DNA from: Engraulis encrasicolus
Lineage: Eukaryota; Chordata; Actinopteri; Clupeiformes; Engraulidae
Direction: 5' to 3'
Length of the DNA: 64,000 nt
Assembly (NCBI RefSeq): GCF_034702125.1
Contig: NC_085860.1
Coordinates: 51,494,936-51,558,935, forward strand
The number at the start of each line of letters is the position of its first letter. Within the stretch, counting starts at the first letter, position 1. Position numbers and translations under genes: made by a program. The notes beneath the pieces were generated by a model, which was not told where the DNA came from, made no database searches, and was given only the letters and a program-made list of their open reading frames with translations. Of this stretch, positions 53,501 to 64,000 are shown piece after piece.

Positions 53501-55071
53501 CAAAGTGTGCCACATCTTCTCTGTGTTGCCAATTTTACCTGAACGCAAACAAGCACGAGAAGCTTGTACAGCACTTTACAGTGTAACCTGTATTTCAATA
53601 GGTTTCTGTCAGATCCACTCTAGTCAAAAATGAGACAGGAAACAGAGATATATTTCAGACGCTTTATTTCTGAATGCATACATTTGTGTTTGGGGGTATG
53701 GCTCTGTTCGGAGGAAGTTCCCCGGCTTCTCCATGAGCTCCATGGAAGCCAATACAGGGAACAGCAGCATCCTCAGGTGGTGTGCCTTCCATTTAGCTGG
53801 AAAGGCAAAATACCCCCTAGAACAGAGCAAGCAACAACAACAACATGACATTGTTTGACAACGATTAGTCTGGTGGAGCAGGGGAGGTGGTGGGAGCAAA
53901 ACAAGCAGCAAAAAGTAATGATGGGAAAACAAATTCGGTAGTTTAAATAAAGCGCGCCATATGTCAGCATCCAATTGCGAGCTGCAGCTGATTAACCAAA
54001 GCGCAGCTGATGAGTGGAGAGGTGCAGTGCTTAATTTGAGGGGGAGCAAGGGGGAGCTAGCTCCGGAACCTCAGACGAAAGCTCCGGAACCTTGGATGGA
54101 ACCTTAGGGAAATACATCACAGATCCCCCTCAGGGGGGAGCCACCCATCCTCTGTGCTCCAGGACCTCCCGCTTGACAAATTAAGCACTGGAGAGTTGTA
54201 TGGGTTGGGTCGGCGTCAGCCAATAGGCGAAAGGGCGCGTTGATTACGTGGTCTGCCAGAACTAACGCAGGTTGCTCGATTTAAAGACTTGCTCACAAAC
54301 CATTTTGAATTGAACCGTTTTGAATTGTTTTGTACAGAGCTCTGTTTGGTTTGTGCTTTGCAGAAAAGGAACAACAACTAATATCTCTTGGCTGCAGGAC
54401 ACTGAAGTCACTTAAGGTAAGGTGTTTATGTATATTTCTCTTTTTCTTCTACCTTTCTCTCTCTCTCTCGATATCTGCTACTCTCTCTCTCTCTCTCTCT
54501 CTCTCTGCTACTCTCTCTCTCTCTCTCTCTCGATATCAGCTACTCTCTCTCTCTATTCTGCTGGCCTTATCACGCCTGGCCATATATTTGTGAATTGCCC
54601 AATCTTAGTCTAGGTACATATTATTAATTAGGTAATATATTTTATTCTCATTACATAGTGCACAATTGACATGGAGAAGCAAATGCTTATCCTGGGAAGA
54701 AGCACAAGGGCACAAGTTCGCTTTGCAAATGTCAAAGATGCTAGCAGGTAAGAATTGATTTTAGTTTTACTTTATTTGTTGGTTTGGATAACAGTGTACT
54801 GTACTGTATCAAAAATGAATATCTGTCTCTTGAAATGAAATGTCCTATCTCGCATAATCAATACCTTTATCTTATCTTCAACTAATGTTGTCTTCTCCCT
54901 TTAATAAGTTTATATAAAGTTAATTTATCTGCCATTCATGTCTTTAAACATCATTGACTTGGCAAATGCCTCTCACCTGTTTATGCATGTCTATGGTGTA
55001 CAGTAGTGCTGGTGCATATAAATCATGCTCTGTTTATATTTTCCATTCACAGTGGCGAGAGAGAAATGTAA
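50548..55071 (+). CDS. nrip3: nrip3, nuclear receptor-interacting protein 3 (retropepsin-like)
   Basis: NRIP2/3 proteins are named for nuclear-receptor interaction and carry a retroviral-type aspartyl protease fold. Seven exons in phase: 50548-50673, 51482-51649, 52484-52566, 53351-53490, 54364-54416, 54659-54747, 55053-55071; 225 aa (human NRIP3 241). The N-terminus RQQRRIKQAIQFLHKDSADLLPLDGL is characteristic of the family. Exon 2 has HTILQRRILEANL. Exon 3 holds the protease-like LVDTGC motif followed by NLIS. The rest matches the fold more weakly (ISLGCRTLKSLKCTIDM). The DTG triad is present; activity is not shown. NRIP3 is chosen over NRIP2 from VDTGC..NLIS and the wee1/znf143 neighbourhood. 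The ATG lies close to the family start; the human protein has a short extra N-terminus. Confidence 0.92.
51119..51279. repeat. inverted repeat in nrip3 intron 1
   Basis: Arms 51119-51171 and 51221-51279 (cattgcacattatagg..atccatgcatgtgacaaataa) are inverted. A partial direct copy (tgattttatttgtc.aatgcatg) follows to about 51345. Confidence 0.6.
51770..52210 (-). mobile_element. tRNA-derived SINE split by a hAT MITE
   Basis: The SINE tail (tattgggatag) is interrupted at 51788 and resumes as ggatagtgaagagtgggaca at 52100, then agagacggggaagg and box B (agaatcgaacccgg on plus, about 52172-52185). In nrip3 intron 2. Confidence 0.65.
51788..52099. mobile_element. hAT-like MITE (CAGGAGTGAAAGTAG ends)
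   Basis: 312 bp with ends caggagtgaaagtag and ctactttcactcctg. Flanks ggatagag / ggatagtg form a near-perfect 8-bp duplication, located within a SINE. A TG tract lies just upstream at 51711-51740. Confidence 0.75.
52653..52991. mobile_element. MITE with GAGCCCGTTTATATG ends, copy 2
   Basis: Ends gagcctgtttactt and catataaacgggctc. Interior (ggcttgtgattggc.acttatccttctag, gtcaataacctgataataac) matches 12244-12616. In nrip3 intron 3. Confidence 0.8.
53029..53236. mobile_element. short hAT MITE with perfect 8-bp duplication
   Basis: 208 bp, CAGTGATTTTCAACCTATGG to AGGTTGGGAACCCCTG, flanked by GCCTATAT at 53021-53028 and 53237-53244. In nrip3 intron 3, about 110 bp before exon 4. Confidence 0.92.
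54460..54552. repeat. (CT)n microsatellite, nrip3 intron 5
   Basis: CT runs interrupted by gatatctgcta and gatatcagcta, about 45 bp after the exon 5 donor. Confidence 0.95.
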
Positions 55072-55414
55072 TTCCTCTCTAGCACATAACTGGAGGTCAT
55101 GACCAAGAAACCCATCTTCTGGAACAAGGGGACTGTTGAAATATGCCACTTCTCCATCAGACCCTGCACCAGAATGCTCCCAGAGAGGATAGAATAGAAT
55201 GGTTTCTAAAATAGAATCCACATGCAGATAGAATTAGAATGGGCTCTAGAATGGGCTGATGCATCAAAGGTTCCTCCCACTCATGCAGTTCCTGTTCCTG
55301 TCTCCTTAGAACCCCTCGACCTGTTGGCCTCTCATGTCCAAATGTTTAGCCCTCCGCTCTTGTTATGAATTATTCATTAAGGTCAAGTAACACAGACACA
55401 GACAGGTGCACATT

Positions 55415-55626
<212 letters not shown>

Positions 55627-56640
55627 TGTAAGAAAATGTTTATACCACTTTACTGGTGTTTAAGTCCAGTTTTTTAAATATTGGTAAGATGCTGTATAAT
55701 TAATATAATGTATAGTCTATTAAGATTATTAAGATGCTGTTTTCAAACTACTGGTATTGTAGAGAATTGTGATTTCTAGACTTTATAGACTTAAGTACCA
55801 GACATCTTTACAGTACAGTATTTCTAGTTTTAGGATACCAAAAGATTTATATTGTTTATCGATAAAGATAAAATGTGTTTTCATTCATCTGTAACCAACA
55901 AAATTATTTTCTTTATAGATCGAGATACAGTATATTTCAACTAGTATAGTACAACTGTTTATTTGATCCAGTGGCTATATGCTGCTGTGACCATCTTTCA
56001 CATGCGTGCTATTTGTCACTGAAAATGCCAAATAAACCATTTACATGGTGGAGAACTTGTGTTTTTATATCCTTAACAACAGCGTGTGTTTCGTGTCAAG
56101 TCTACATATCTCTCTTCACCCACACTGAGTGGTGTCTTTGTGTCCTAAATCAATGTGTCAGGACAGGCCTATTCAAATGGAGGCCCTGGGCCCATATGCG
56201 GCCCTTGAATGGCAAGGTTCTGGCCCCCCACATGGTCTGAACAAAATGAAAACAAATATGTGTGCTATCTGTACTGTGGCCATGCATAATTTGCAATCAC
56301 TGACACTTCAGGTTAAGGATATCTCTCCTATGCATTCACGTGAGAGTGAAATCTTTTCTAAACAGTCTGATAAATAGACCATCATAAGGCTACTAAGAAA
56401 TAGAGAAGCGAATATCTGTTCTGTCTGGAAAGCTATCCGCTTTTTTCGCACCCTAACCTTGGACACCCTGCTGCTCGCGGTTTTGCATATTCTATGCTCA
56501 GCCCCTTTACTGGAAGGAATTTTAAAAAACTGTCCCTCAATGACTTTTAATTGAATACCCTGGCCTGTGTTAGGACTTTGTACTGTTTTGCGTGCATAGC
56601 TCCATCCACTTACACAGAGTTGAGCCTCTCGTCCTAAATA
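55627..56640. other. intergenic, no feature recognised
   Basis: AT-rich. A segment near 56160-56240 (ggaggccctgggcccatatg) recalls ggccc-type repeat fragments. An AATAAA near 56031 could end a long nrip3 UTR. Confidence 0.4.
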
Positions 56641-57654
56641 CAGGGTTGTAGTCAAGTCCACCTTTGTAGAGTCCAAGACAAGTCCAAGACCAGAATAGTC
56701 AAGCCAAGTCCGAGTCACATGTCGGTCAGTGTTAAACAATGAAGAGGATGAATATCAATAAAGCCAGCCTGATCTCCAAAAATTCTGTGCTCCTGGACAC
56801 GGATGTTAAGGACACTAAATCCATGTCCAGGAGCACGGATTTTGCCAAAATGCTGTGCTCCTGGACACAGAATTGTTTTCTGTGATGGGCACACAGAAGT
56901 GCTTTCTATATTCCCACAGCACTGTGTTAACTCTATCATTAGAAAATACATACCAAATGCTAATCCTAAACAAAATAATGCTATAGCAATTTAAGTTGTG
57001 CCCTGACCAAAACATTCCCTAACCTTAACCTGTCATTAAAGACATATTTTTGAGAAATACCTTTTCCAGTTGGTTGATAGGCTATCAAATTCATATAATG
57101 AATGAAATAATACTAGCTGTGCCCAGACCAAAACAATCCCTAACCCTAACCTGTCAGTAAGAAATGTTTTTTTGAGAAAAATATTTGAAAACCTTGAGAA
57201 AACACAAGACTGAGGAAACATAGAACTGTGGGAGTATAGAGAGAGCACTTGTGTGTGTCCATCACGGCAAACAATTTCGTGTCCAAAAGCACAGAATTTT
57301 GGCAAAATCCGTGCTCCTGGACACGGATTTCGTGTCCTTAACATCCGTGTCCAGGAGCACGGAATTTTTGGAGATCATGTTGATAAAGCGGATGTTTGAA
57401 GGTAACCCATATGCCATGGATGTGAAGACAAACTTGTATGTTGTTAGATTTCAAGCTCCACTCTAGAATGTATGGTTGCCAATGCTCTAAATCAAATAAA
57501 GACAGAACCGGTCGAGTCCAAAAGCTCAATTTGGCAAGACCAGTGTCCGAGTCCAAGACAAGTCTGAGTCCAATTGATAGCAAGTCCAAGACAAGTCCAA
57601 GTCCATAAAAAAGCGAACTTGAGTCTGGACTCGGACTCGACTACTACAGCCCTG
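56641..57654. mobile_element. hAT-type element with a nested inverted-repeat MITE
   Basis: Ends CAGGGTTGTAGTCAAGTCC and GACTCGACTACTACAGCCCTG, flanked by perfect 8-bp CCTAAATA duplications (56633-56640, 57655-57662). Terminal parts repeat gtccaagacaagtcc. The middle is filled by 56771-57376. Confidence 0.85.
56771..57376. mobile_element. inverted-repeat MITE nested in the hAT element
   Basis: Arms begin gatctccaaaaattctgtgc and ctcctggacacggatgttaa; the right arm is the complement. The phrase 'tcctggacacgga' recurs several times. The interior shares words with 24960-25060. Confidence 0.8.
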
Positions 57655-57655
57655 C

Positions 57656-57812
57656 CTAAATATCAGTGTGATACAGTAGTGCTGTATATTTTGCTGCTAT
57701 ATATTCATCGTATACTGTACCTCCATTCGCCTTACAGAGTTTATCTCGTTGTTGGGATAGTAGTTTTGAGTGTTTATACGTCCCCAGGGAAGCCGACGGG
57801 GGGACATTGGAC

Positions 57813-57857
<45 letters not shown>

Positions 57858-58292
57858 TGTACTTGTATAGCACTGTATCATACAAGGCATGTAACTCAAA
57901 GTGCTTAACAAATGGGAAAAACATCATTGTTAGAGATGGATTTAAAAGGAGAGGTATAGAGGAAAGGCAGAAATAGCAGGAAGGCAGAGGAAGAAGAGAT
58001 AGATAGAGATTGTAGAGTCATAAGGTCAACGTAGGTTAGGACCAGGATTCTTAGATGCGTAAGGTCCATAGTGGCTGGGCCTAGCATAAGTCATAGATAG
58101 TCACAAAGGGGCTCAGTGTGATACAGTAGTGCTGTATATTTTGCTGGTATATATTCACTGTATACTGTACCTCCATTCGCCTTACAGAGTTGACCTTGTC
58201 ATCCTAAAATTGAGCGTGTTGTTGGGAATCGGGATAGTAGTTTTGAGTGTTTATGCGTCCCCAGGGAAGTCGACGGGGGCATATTGGACAAA
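57656..58292. repeat. direct duplication flanking an (AAT)n repeat
   Basis: 57668-57812 and 58116-58285 are close direct copies (tcagtgtgatacagtagtgc, ctccattcgccttacagagt, gtttta.cgtccccagggaag). Between them lies (AAT)n at 57813-57857 and a segment (gtatagcactgtatcatacaaggc, aaagtgcttaac) resembling fish LINE/SINE 3' ends. Confidence 0.7.
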
Positions 58293-59423
58293 GGGGTCAG
58301 TTGTCGGGGCCCGGGGCGAAAGGGGGTCCAGAATTGGTTGCTCATCATTACACTGCACATATTGGCTGGGGGGCTTTCAGATGACTTTGCCCTGGGCCAG
58401 TCTAAAGCGGTTAGCGGCCCTGTACGTCCCTTCCCCCACACAGTGCAGTGTGTAATCAGGCCCACCTTGGTGCAGGGGCGCCGCTATAGGGTGGACAAGC
58501 AGGGCATTTGCCCTGGGGCCTGGGGCCCCCCTGTATTGGTGTTGGGGGCCTTATTGTGGCCATGGCAGGCTGTATGGAGGGGCCCTATAGGTGGTTTGCC
58601 CTGGGGCCCTGTGTGCAATTGGTCCGCCACTGCCTTGGCGCGTGGTGTGGCCTACATAGCTGCCCGTTCTCATTTGCTCCAGATTATAACTCAAGGTAGT
58701 GCCATGTTCTGCAGTGGGTCACAGGGCCTCAGTGTGATGTAGTGGGTCACAATGTAACGCCCCAGTGCACCTGCTCGATCCTGCTGATGATGAATCCAAT
58801 CCATGACCTGGATTTTTAAAGGTCACCTTCTCTGATGCGGTTGCCAAATGGGGCTGACCGTCTGCAGGAATATCAGCTTCACTGGTGACGTGGATGTGGC
58901 GTGCGCACTGTACGTTTCAATATATGATTTTGAAAAAAGATAGGCATATTATGACTGGCTATAAAATTGTGTGTAATATAAAATAATGAAATATTGAAAA
59001 ATAAAATTAAAATTACATAGGAAGTACACATGGTAATACGTCAAGATTTAAACACAGCAGTATGATAACAGTGACTAAACTTTGTGAGGAAAACGTTTTT
59101 TAAATTACATTTACTGTGCCCTAAAAGTCTGTGAGCGGTTCTGAAGGAAAATATGAGGCAAATGTCCCAGATGCTTTGAGGTATGAGGTATTAGTAGATT
59201 AGCCCTGCTTCTTAGTCTGTCCCATAGGCCTGCACACAGATAGGGGCGAGGTGGTGCCAAAGCACCTTTCCCTTTGCCCCTCTGGACAAAAAAATGCCCT
59301 TTTTGAAAGTTTCTATTTTATTATTTTTTTATCACAATGTACTGACATGTTGACATGATCATCTACAGTAGAAATGCTTGAAGATCAAAAGCTTGTGACA
59401 ACGGCACAATATACAGTAATATA
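58293..59423. other. intergenic with ggccc-rich repeat fragments
   Basis: 58285-58640 contains segments matching 39690-39850 and 23690-23830 (inverted), and 58480-58635 matches 52315-52420 (ggccatatgg / ggccctat / ttgccctgggacc type words). No gene recognised. Confidence 0.5.
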
Positions 59424-60952
59424 CAGTGAGTCCAATAAGTATTTGATCCCTTGCTGATTTTGTTGCCTACTAAGAAAGACATGATCCGTCAATAAATGTT
59501 ATGATAATATGTATTCTAATATGGAGAGACAGAATATCAAAAAGAAAATCCAGAAATTAACTTAAAAGAATATATATTAATTTATTTCCATTTCATCGAG
59601 CAAAATAAGTATTTGATCCCCTGCCAACTGATTACAGTTCCGGGCCCACAGACCAGATGGGCACTTCCGATCAACTTGTCATCTGAATTAAAGACACCTG
59701 TACATACTAACATGCATAAAAGACACATTGAATCAGCAGAATCAGTCCATAGTATGAGTGAATCAGTCACACTCCAACCTCACCAGCATGGGAAAGACCA
59801 AAGAGCGGTCAAATGATATCAGGGACAAGATTTTAGACCTGAACAAGATTAAATGGGCTGCAAAGCCACAAGAAAGAGACTGGGTATTAATGACCCAGCT
59901 GTTGATGCATTTATTCGAAAATGTGAGGAATAAAAAATGACTATCCATCAGGCTGTCTGGGGTTCTATACTAGATTTGACCTTTTATAGGTATTTTATAA
60001 TCATTAGAAGAGAAAGAAAGCCCCCTAGACCTGTACGGGATGAACTAGGCAATGATATCAAAGCTACTGGGACCAAAATCACTGAGAAAACTACTGGTAG
60101 CACTTAATGCCACAGAGGTTTAAAATCCTGTAGTGCACACATGGTACCTCTACTTCAGAAGGAACCTGTGCAGTCCCACCTGAGGTTTGCCAATGGACAT
60201 CAGACTGGTTTAGGATATGATAAGGAGGTGCTGTAGTCAGATGAAACCAAAATCAAGCTGTTTGGCATTAACACAATTCAATGTGTTTTGAGAAAGAGTA
60301 CTGCTGTCTATGATCACAAGAACACCCTCCTCACCATCATGCATGAAAGTGGTATCATTATGGTTTGAGGGTGTTTGTCTGGCCAAGGCACAGGACAACT
60401 TCACATCGTCAATGAATGGATGGAGGGAGACATGTAATGTGCAATCCTGAGTGCAAACGTCCTTCCCTCCACCACTACACTGAAGGGTGGGCCATTTTTG
60501 GATCTCCCAACATGACAATAATACACAACATACAGTCAAAGCAACGAAGGAGTGGCTCAATAAGAAGCATATTAAAGTCGTGAAGTGGCTTAGACAGTCT
60601 CCAAATATTAACCCTATAGTAATTCTATGGAGAGAACTGAACCTCCTATTTACTATATGCACAAACATTGTCATCAACTAAAAGAAGCATCTGACCTCAG
60701 TGCTAGACAACTAGGGCTTTGCCACAAAGCACTTTATCTTCTTTAGCTAGAGGGGTCAAATACTTATTTGCCTACATTAAATACAAATAAATTAAAATAT
60801 ATTATTTTAAGTTATTTTCTGGAATTTCTTTTTGATATTCTGTCTCTCCATGTTTGAATACATATTATCATCAATTTATAGACTGATCATGCCTTTATTA
60901 GTGGGCAAACCGGCATAATCAGCAAGGGATCAAATACATATTGGACTCACTG
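59424..60952 (+). mobile_element. Tc1-like transposon relic with IR/DR ends
   Basis: Flanked by TA. Ends CAGTGAGTCCAATAAGTATT / complement. Inverted repeats are about 220 bp and contain inner and outer direct repeats (ataagtatttgatccc near 59433 and 59607; the right end is similar), an IR/DR arrangement as in Sleeping Beauty-type elements. A transposase-like start (MGKTKERSNDIRDKILDLNK) at 59790 is followed within 50 codons by stops. Dead copy. Confidence 0.85.
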
Positions 60953-61871
60953 TACACAGTAACCGCTATATCTTATTGTGGCAGCTGGAAGTTACCCATG
61001 GATCTTGCAGGTTTGAGATGAACCATACATAGGCTGCTGTATTCATCTGCTTGGATACATTTCAATATAATGTGCAGGAATGAAATGGTAAACAAGTTAT
61101 GCCAGTTTACATTCTTTTTTATTATTAACATCGGTCAGTTGCCTGTGATATCCGGCCCTTCAATCAATGTTCTAAAACCAATGTGGCCCTTGGGCCAAAA
61201 CTTGCCCACCTTTGAACTAGACCAGAGGAATGTCACACCTCCATGGAGTGGTCAACGAGCTTATGGCACCCCTTGTGGTTAAACAGTGGTGTTGACATTT
61301 ACACCCAGACATTTGCCATGACAACCGACACAAACAAAAGGACAGCTGTCTGTCTGCAGTGACACTGGTGGAATCTGAAGGGATTCAAAGCAAAGCTGAA
61401 GGTGAGAATGGAACCTTGTCTGTTTTTAACCATCAAATAATGTGAACAAGAATGCTGTCTCTTGTCTTTCAGAGGATTGTTAGTCTTACTACTTACGTTT
61501 CTACTTAACTGGTGTGCTGCTGACAACTCCCAGTATTTTTTAAATGCACCATTCCCATGTCCTCTTTACTTCTCCATGTATTGTTGTTCATGTATGAGTG
61601 TTGTGTGAGTGTGTAATGCATTGGCTGTTAACCCTTTAAGACACGGCTTTATAAATTTGCTGCTACCAGAATGGCAATGTCCAAGTCGTAGTGCATTACT
61701 AAAGGTCCTGTGTTATGTCATAGTATTGAAGTACTATGGTACTTCACTTTTCAATAACTATTACAGCATGCCACTGGAGGTACGGTGCGCATTAAGGAGT
61801 TATGAGCAGAGAAATTGCCCAAGACTAATGTACCACTGAAGTACACTCTCTCTACTTTACTGTCCATGCAG

Positions 61872-64000
61872 AGTGAAGAATGGTCCATGGCAGCAATGCA
61901 TGTGAAATCCCAGGCAGGCGCGGCCAGTGTGATTCCCATGCTGATGGGCATGAGGCAGAGGAGCACGACCTTCATTGTGGACACCTCAGAGGGGATGAGT
62001 GCCATGCTGGGCCCAGTCAAGAACCTGCTAATACAGGCCCTGTTGGCCAAGGCATCGCTACGGGACTCTCTCTTCAACATCATCAGCTACTCATATAAGG
62101 TGTGTGGAGAGAGGGTTGTCTGGTCAGTTAGTCTGGTTGCTGTTGACGAAGTAATGACTTGTTGTTGTTACTTTGTAGTTGACTTAAGTTGTCTTGCACA
62201 ACATTATTCAAGTATTATATGTAATTACACATAACCCACATTTTTTCTAAAGGGACAAAAGAGGACAGTGAGAAATATTCTTCTATTCAATTCTTTATTT
62301 GTAACAGACACAAGGGTCCATATCAACATAGAAATACAAAGTACAAAGGTTAAATAGAAGACAGACTGATACTGTATGATGAGGTATTTGTAGTTGCAGT
62401 ATTTGTGAATCGAATGTACTCCATACCTTGATCTGTAAATGTACTGTATATCTTGAAAATGAATGTGTCTGATTCTGCACAACAACAAACAAAACAGATT
62501 GGAGTGATTTTGAGTGTAATTTCTTACACTGAAGTTCGCCAATTGGTAGGCGAAAGCCAAAGATGGTTATCATGTTCTTTCTTTAGTGCTTCCACAGCCA
62601 TATTGAAGCACAGGCTACGTACTACGGCTGTATCTAAAAGTCAAGGATCCTGGCCTTGCTAGGACGTGAAACGCCCAGTGACTGGATACTCTGCAGAGTT
62701 CACCAAAGAGTATCCAAACACTGGGCATTTCACGTCTTGGCAAGGCCAGGATCCTTGACTTTTAGATACAGCCAGTATTGACCCACAGTGAGGTCATCAT
62801 GTCAAGTCAAGTCAAGTCAAGTCAGCTTTTATTGTCACTTTCATCATATGCACAAGACATACAAGGAAAAATGAAATTATGTTTTCTCTCTATACCATGC
62901 CAGGACAAGACATATACAAACTGACATAAAGTGCAGACAGGACAGGTAACAGTGATGGACTGGTAACAATGGACAATAATAAATACAGTATAAATGAACA
63001 TTTAACATTGAACATTTAACATTTAACATTGAACATGTAACATATATAAGATAATAAAGAAAGAAGACACTACAATAGAAATAATATCAGTGAAAGTACA
63101 GTATAATAACGGTATAAGAGGTAGGTTCCAGGACTGAGGTAGTGCAGGTAAGGTGCAGTCGTCATCAGTGCAGTCATCAATCATCATCCATCATACACTT
63201 CTAATCTGTGCATTCTTGGTCTCTTAGGTAACCAAATGGCAGCCTGTGTGTGTCAGCTGTGCGCCTGACACGGTGTTTGAGGCCCTGGGCTGGGTCCACT
63301 CCCTCAGCACGTGTCCCGGCAGTGACCTCCTGACCGCCCTGGAGGCCGCTCTCTCAGATCCTCAGTGCCACAGCGTCCACTTGCTGACGAGCGCGTTGCC
63401 CGACCACCCAGAGCTCTTCCTCAGGGGCCTGTCCAGCTTCACCAGCCGCACGCTGCCACGGCGCCCGGTGCACGTGTTCTTCCTGTCCCACCGCCCCGAG
63501 CTGGACAGCAGGACTTTGGACTTCCTGCAGTGTCTGACTTCGGCCACTGGAGGGAGCTGCCGCCTGCTGTTGCTCGGCTCTACTGGGTCCATAGACAAGG
63601 TTGGCATGATTGGGTCTGTTTAAGATTATTTTTTATTTTCTTTTGGCTTGTATAGCTTTATTTTAGGATAGGGTAGTGAGAGATTGTAACAGGAAATGAA
63701 TAGGAGAGAGAGGGGAAGGGTCGGCTAAGGACCTTGGGATGGAATCGAACCCGGCACACCGCCGGTGCAATGGTACGGCATCTCCGCTCCCCCTGTGTAA
63801 AGATTCTTATTCTTTCAGGTCATATTCAGGGAATTTTAGTGTAAGCAACGGGACCTATTATTCAAGCTTGACATTTAGCTGGCATTAATATACTGTATGT
63901 CACTTTTGTGTGTGTGTGTGTGTGGGGGGGGTCTTTCCAGGATCTTGTAAGAATCACGTGTACACAGTACTACCTGCCTTTGTGCTTGCAGGTATCGATG
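61872..64000 (+). CDS. VWA-domain protein (partial, continues past right edge)
   Basis: Exons 61872-62099 (76 codons, acceptor catgcag, donor GTGTGT), 63228-63599 (124 codons) and the start of another at 63992 (after ttgcag), all phase 0. The translation has the VWA layout: strand 1 TTFIVDTSEGM, a helix (NLLIQALL), FNIISYSY, then TCPGSDLLTALEAAL, VHLLTSALPD, and a late GGSCRLLL strand. The metal site DxSxS is degenerate (DTSEG). It resembles VWA3A/VWA3B-type domains. The first exon may begin at an ATG at 61887, or coding may start upstream; no upstream exon was found. By position near NRIP3 it could be the homologue of human C11orf16; this is a guess. Confidence 0.75.
62626..62773. mobile_element. 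short palindromic MITE in the VWA-gene intron
   Basis: About 65-bp arms: ggctgtatctaaaagtcaag, gatcctggccttgc.. and its complement ending gatacagcc, with a loop near 62690-62706. Confidence 0.75.
62802..63190 (-). repeat. (AAGTC)n-tailed LINE-like 3' end
   Basis: Starts on plus with tcaagtcaagtcaagtcagc then ttttattgtcactttcatc, the same tail type as 6634-6875 but a different body. Contains gaacatttaacatt tandem copies near 62995-63040. Confidence 0.6.
63640..63795 (-). mobile_element. tRNA-derived SINE
   Basis: On the minus strand: box B gggttcgattccatcc, then ttccc.tctctctcctattc and a taaagctat tail. Same family as 37212-37372 and 46262-46440. In the VWA-gene intron. Confidence 0.75.

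Noticed and set aside
59758..59940. Small gene starting MGKTKERS
   Set aside because: It is the decayed start of the Tc1-like transposase in 59424-60952.

Overview
This window is vertebrate nuclear DNA, almost certainly from a teleost fish. It shows long introns with GT..AG junctions, very dense (CA/TG)n microsatellites, Tc1-like, hAT and LINE relics, tRNA-derived SINEs, and fish-like versions of vertebrate genes. The gene order swap70 - wee1 - znf143 - (sinhcaf paralogue) - nrip3 resembles the human 11p15 neighbourhood (NRIP3 ... ZNF143 - WEE1 - SWAP70). The species cannot be fixed from the sequence alone.

Layout. 1-6252, minus strand: first two coding exons of swap70, with a 5'-truncated LINE in intron 1 and further exons beyond the left edge. 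6253-9669: intergenic, holding an L2-like LINE relic and a (ACTTG)n-tailed repeat. 9670-16271, minus: complete wee1 coding region in 10 exons (628 aa). 16272-22751: intergenic, mostly a 4.8-kb fold-back element with about 0.85-kb inverted arms. 22752-40026, minus: complete znf143 coding region in 15 exons (622 aa), with a candidate noncoding first exon near 41.6-41.8 kb. 44128-47632, plus: complete sinhcaf (FAM60A) paralogue in 5 exons (237 aa). 50548-55071, plus: complete nrip3 in 7 exons (225 aa). 61872-64000, plus: exons of a VWA-domain protein running off the right edge. I assembled all exon chains by hand from splice sites, phase continuity and remembered vertebrate homologues. znf143 and sinhcaf are divergently transcribed and share an upstream region of about 2.3 kb.

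The genes do not form one pathway. WEE1 restrains entry into mitosis, ZNF143 activates snRNA and many housekeeping or cell-cycle promoters, SINHCAF belongs to the SIN3-HDAC co-repressor, SWAP-70 is a PIP3-dependent Rac/F-actin regulator, and NRIP3 carries a retropepsin-like fold.

The most unusual signal is architectural. At five or more places the edge of a coding exon, usually its last bases plus the splice donor, has been copied in tandem into the adjacent intron, often alternating with (TG)n tracts. The clearest case is znf143 intron 3, about 510 bp, which consists almost wholly of about 11 extra copies of the exon-3 end plus donor, followed by two copies of the exon-4 acceptor. The other notable theme is nested transposable elements, many with readable target-site duplications: a hAT element containing two later hATs, a palindromic Tc1-like relic inside a second TA-flanked element, and SINEs split by later insertions.
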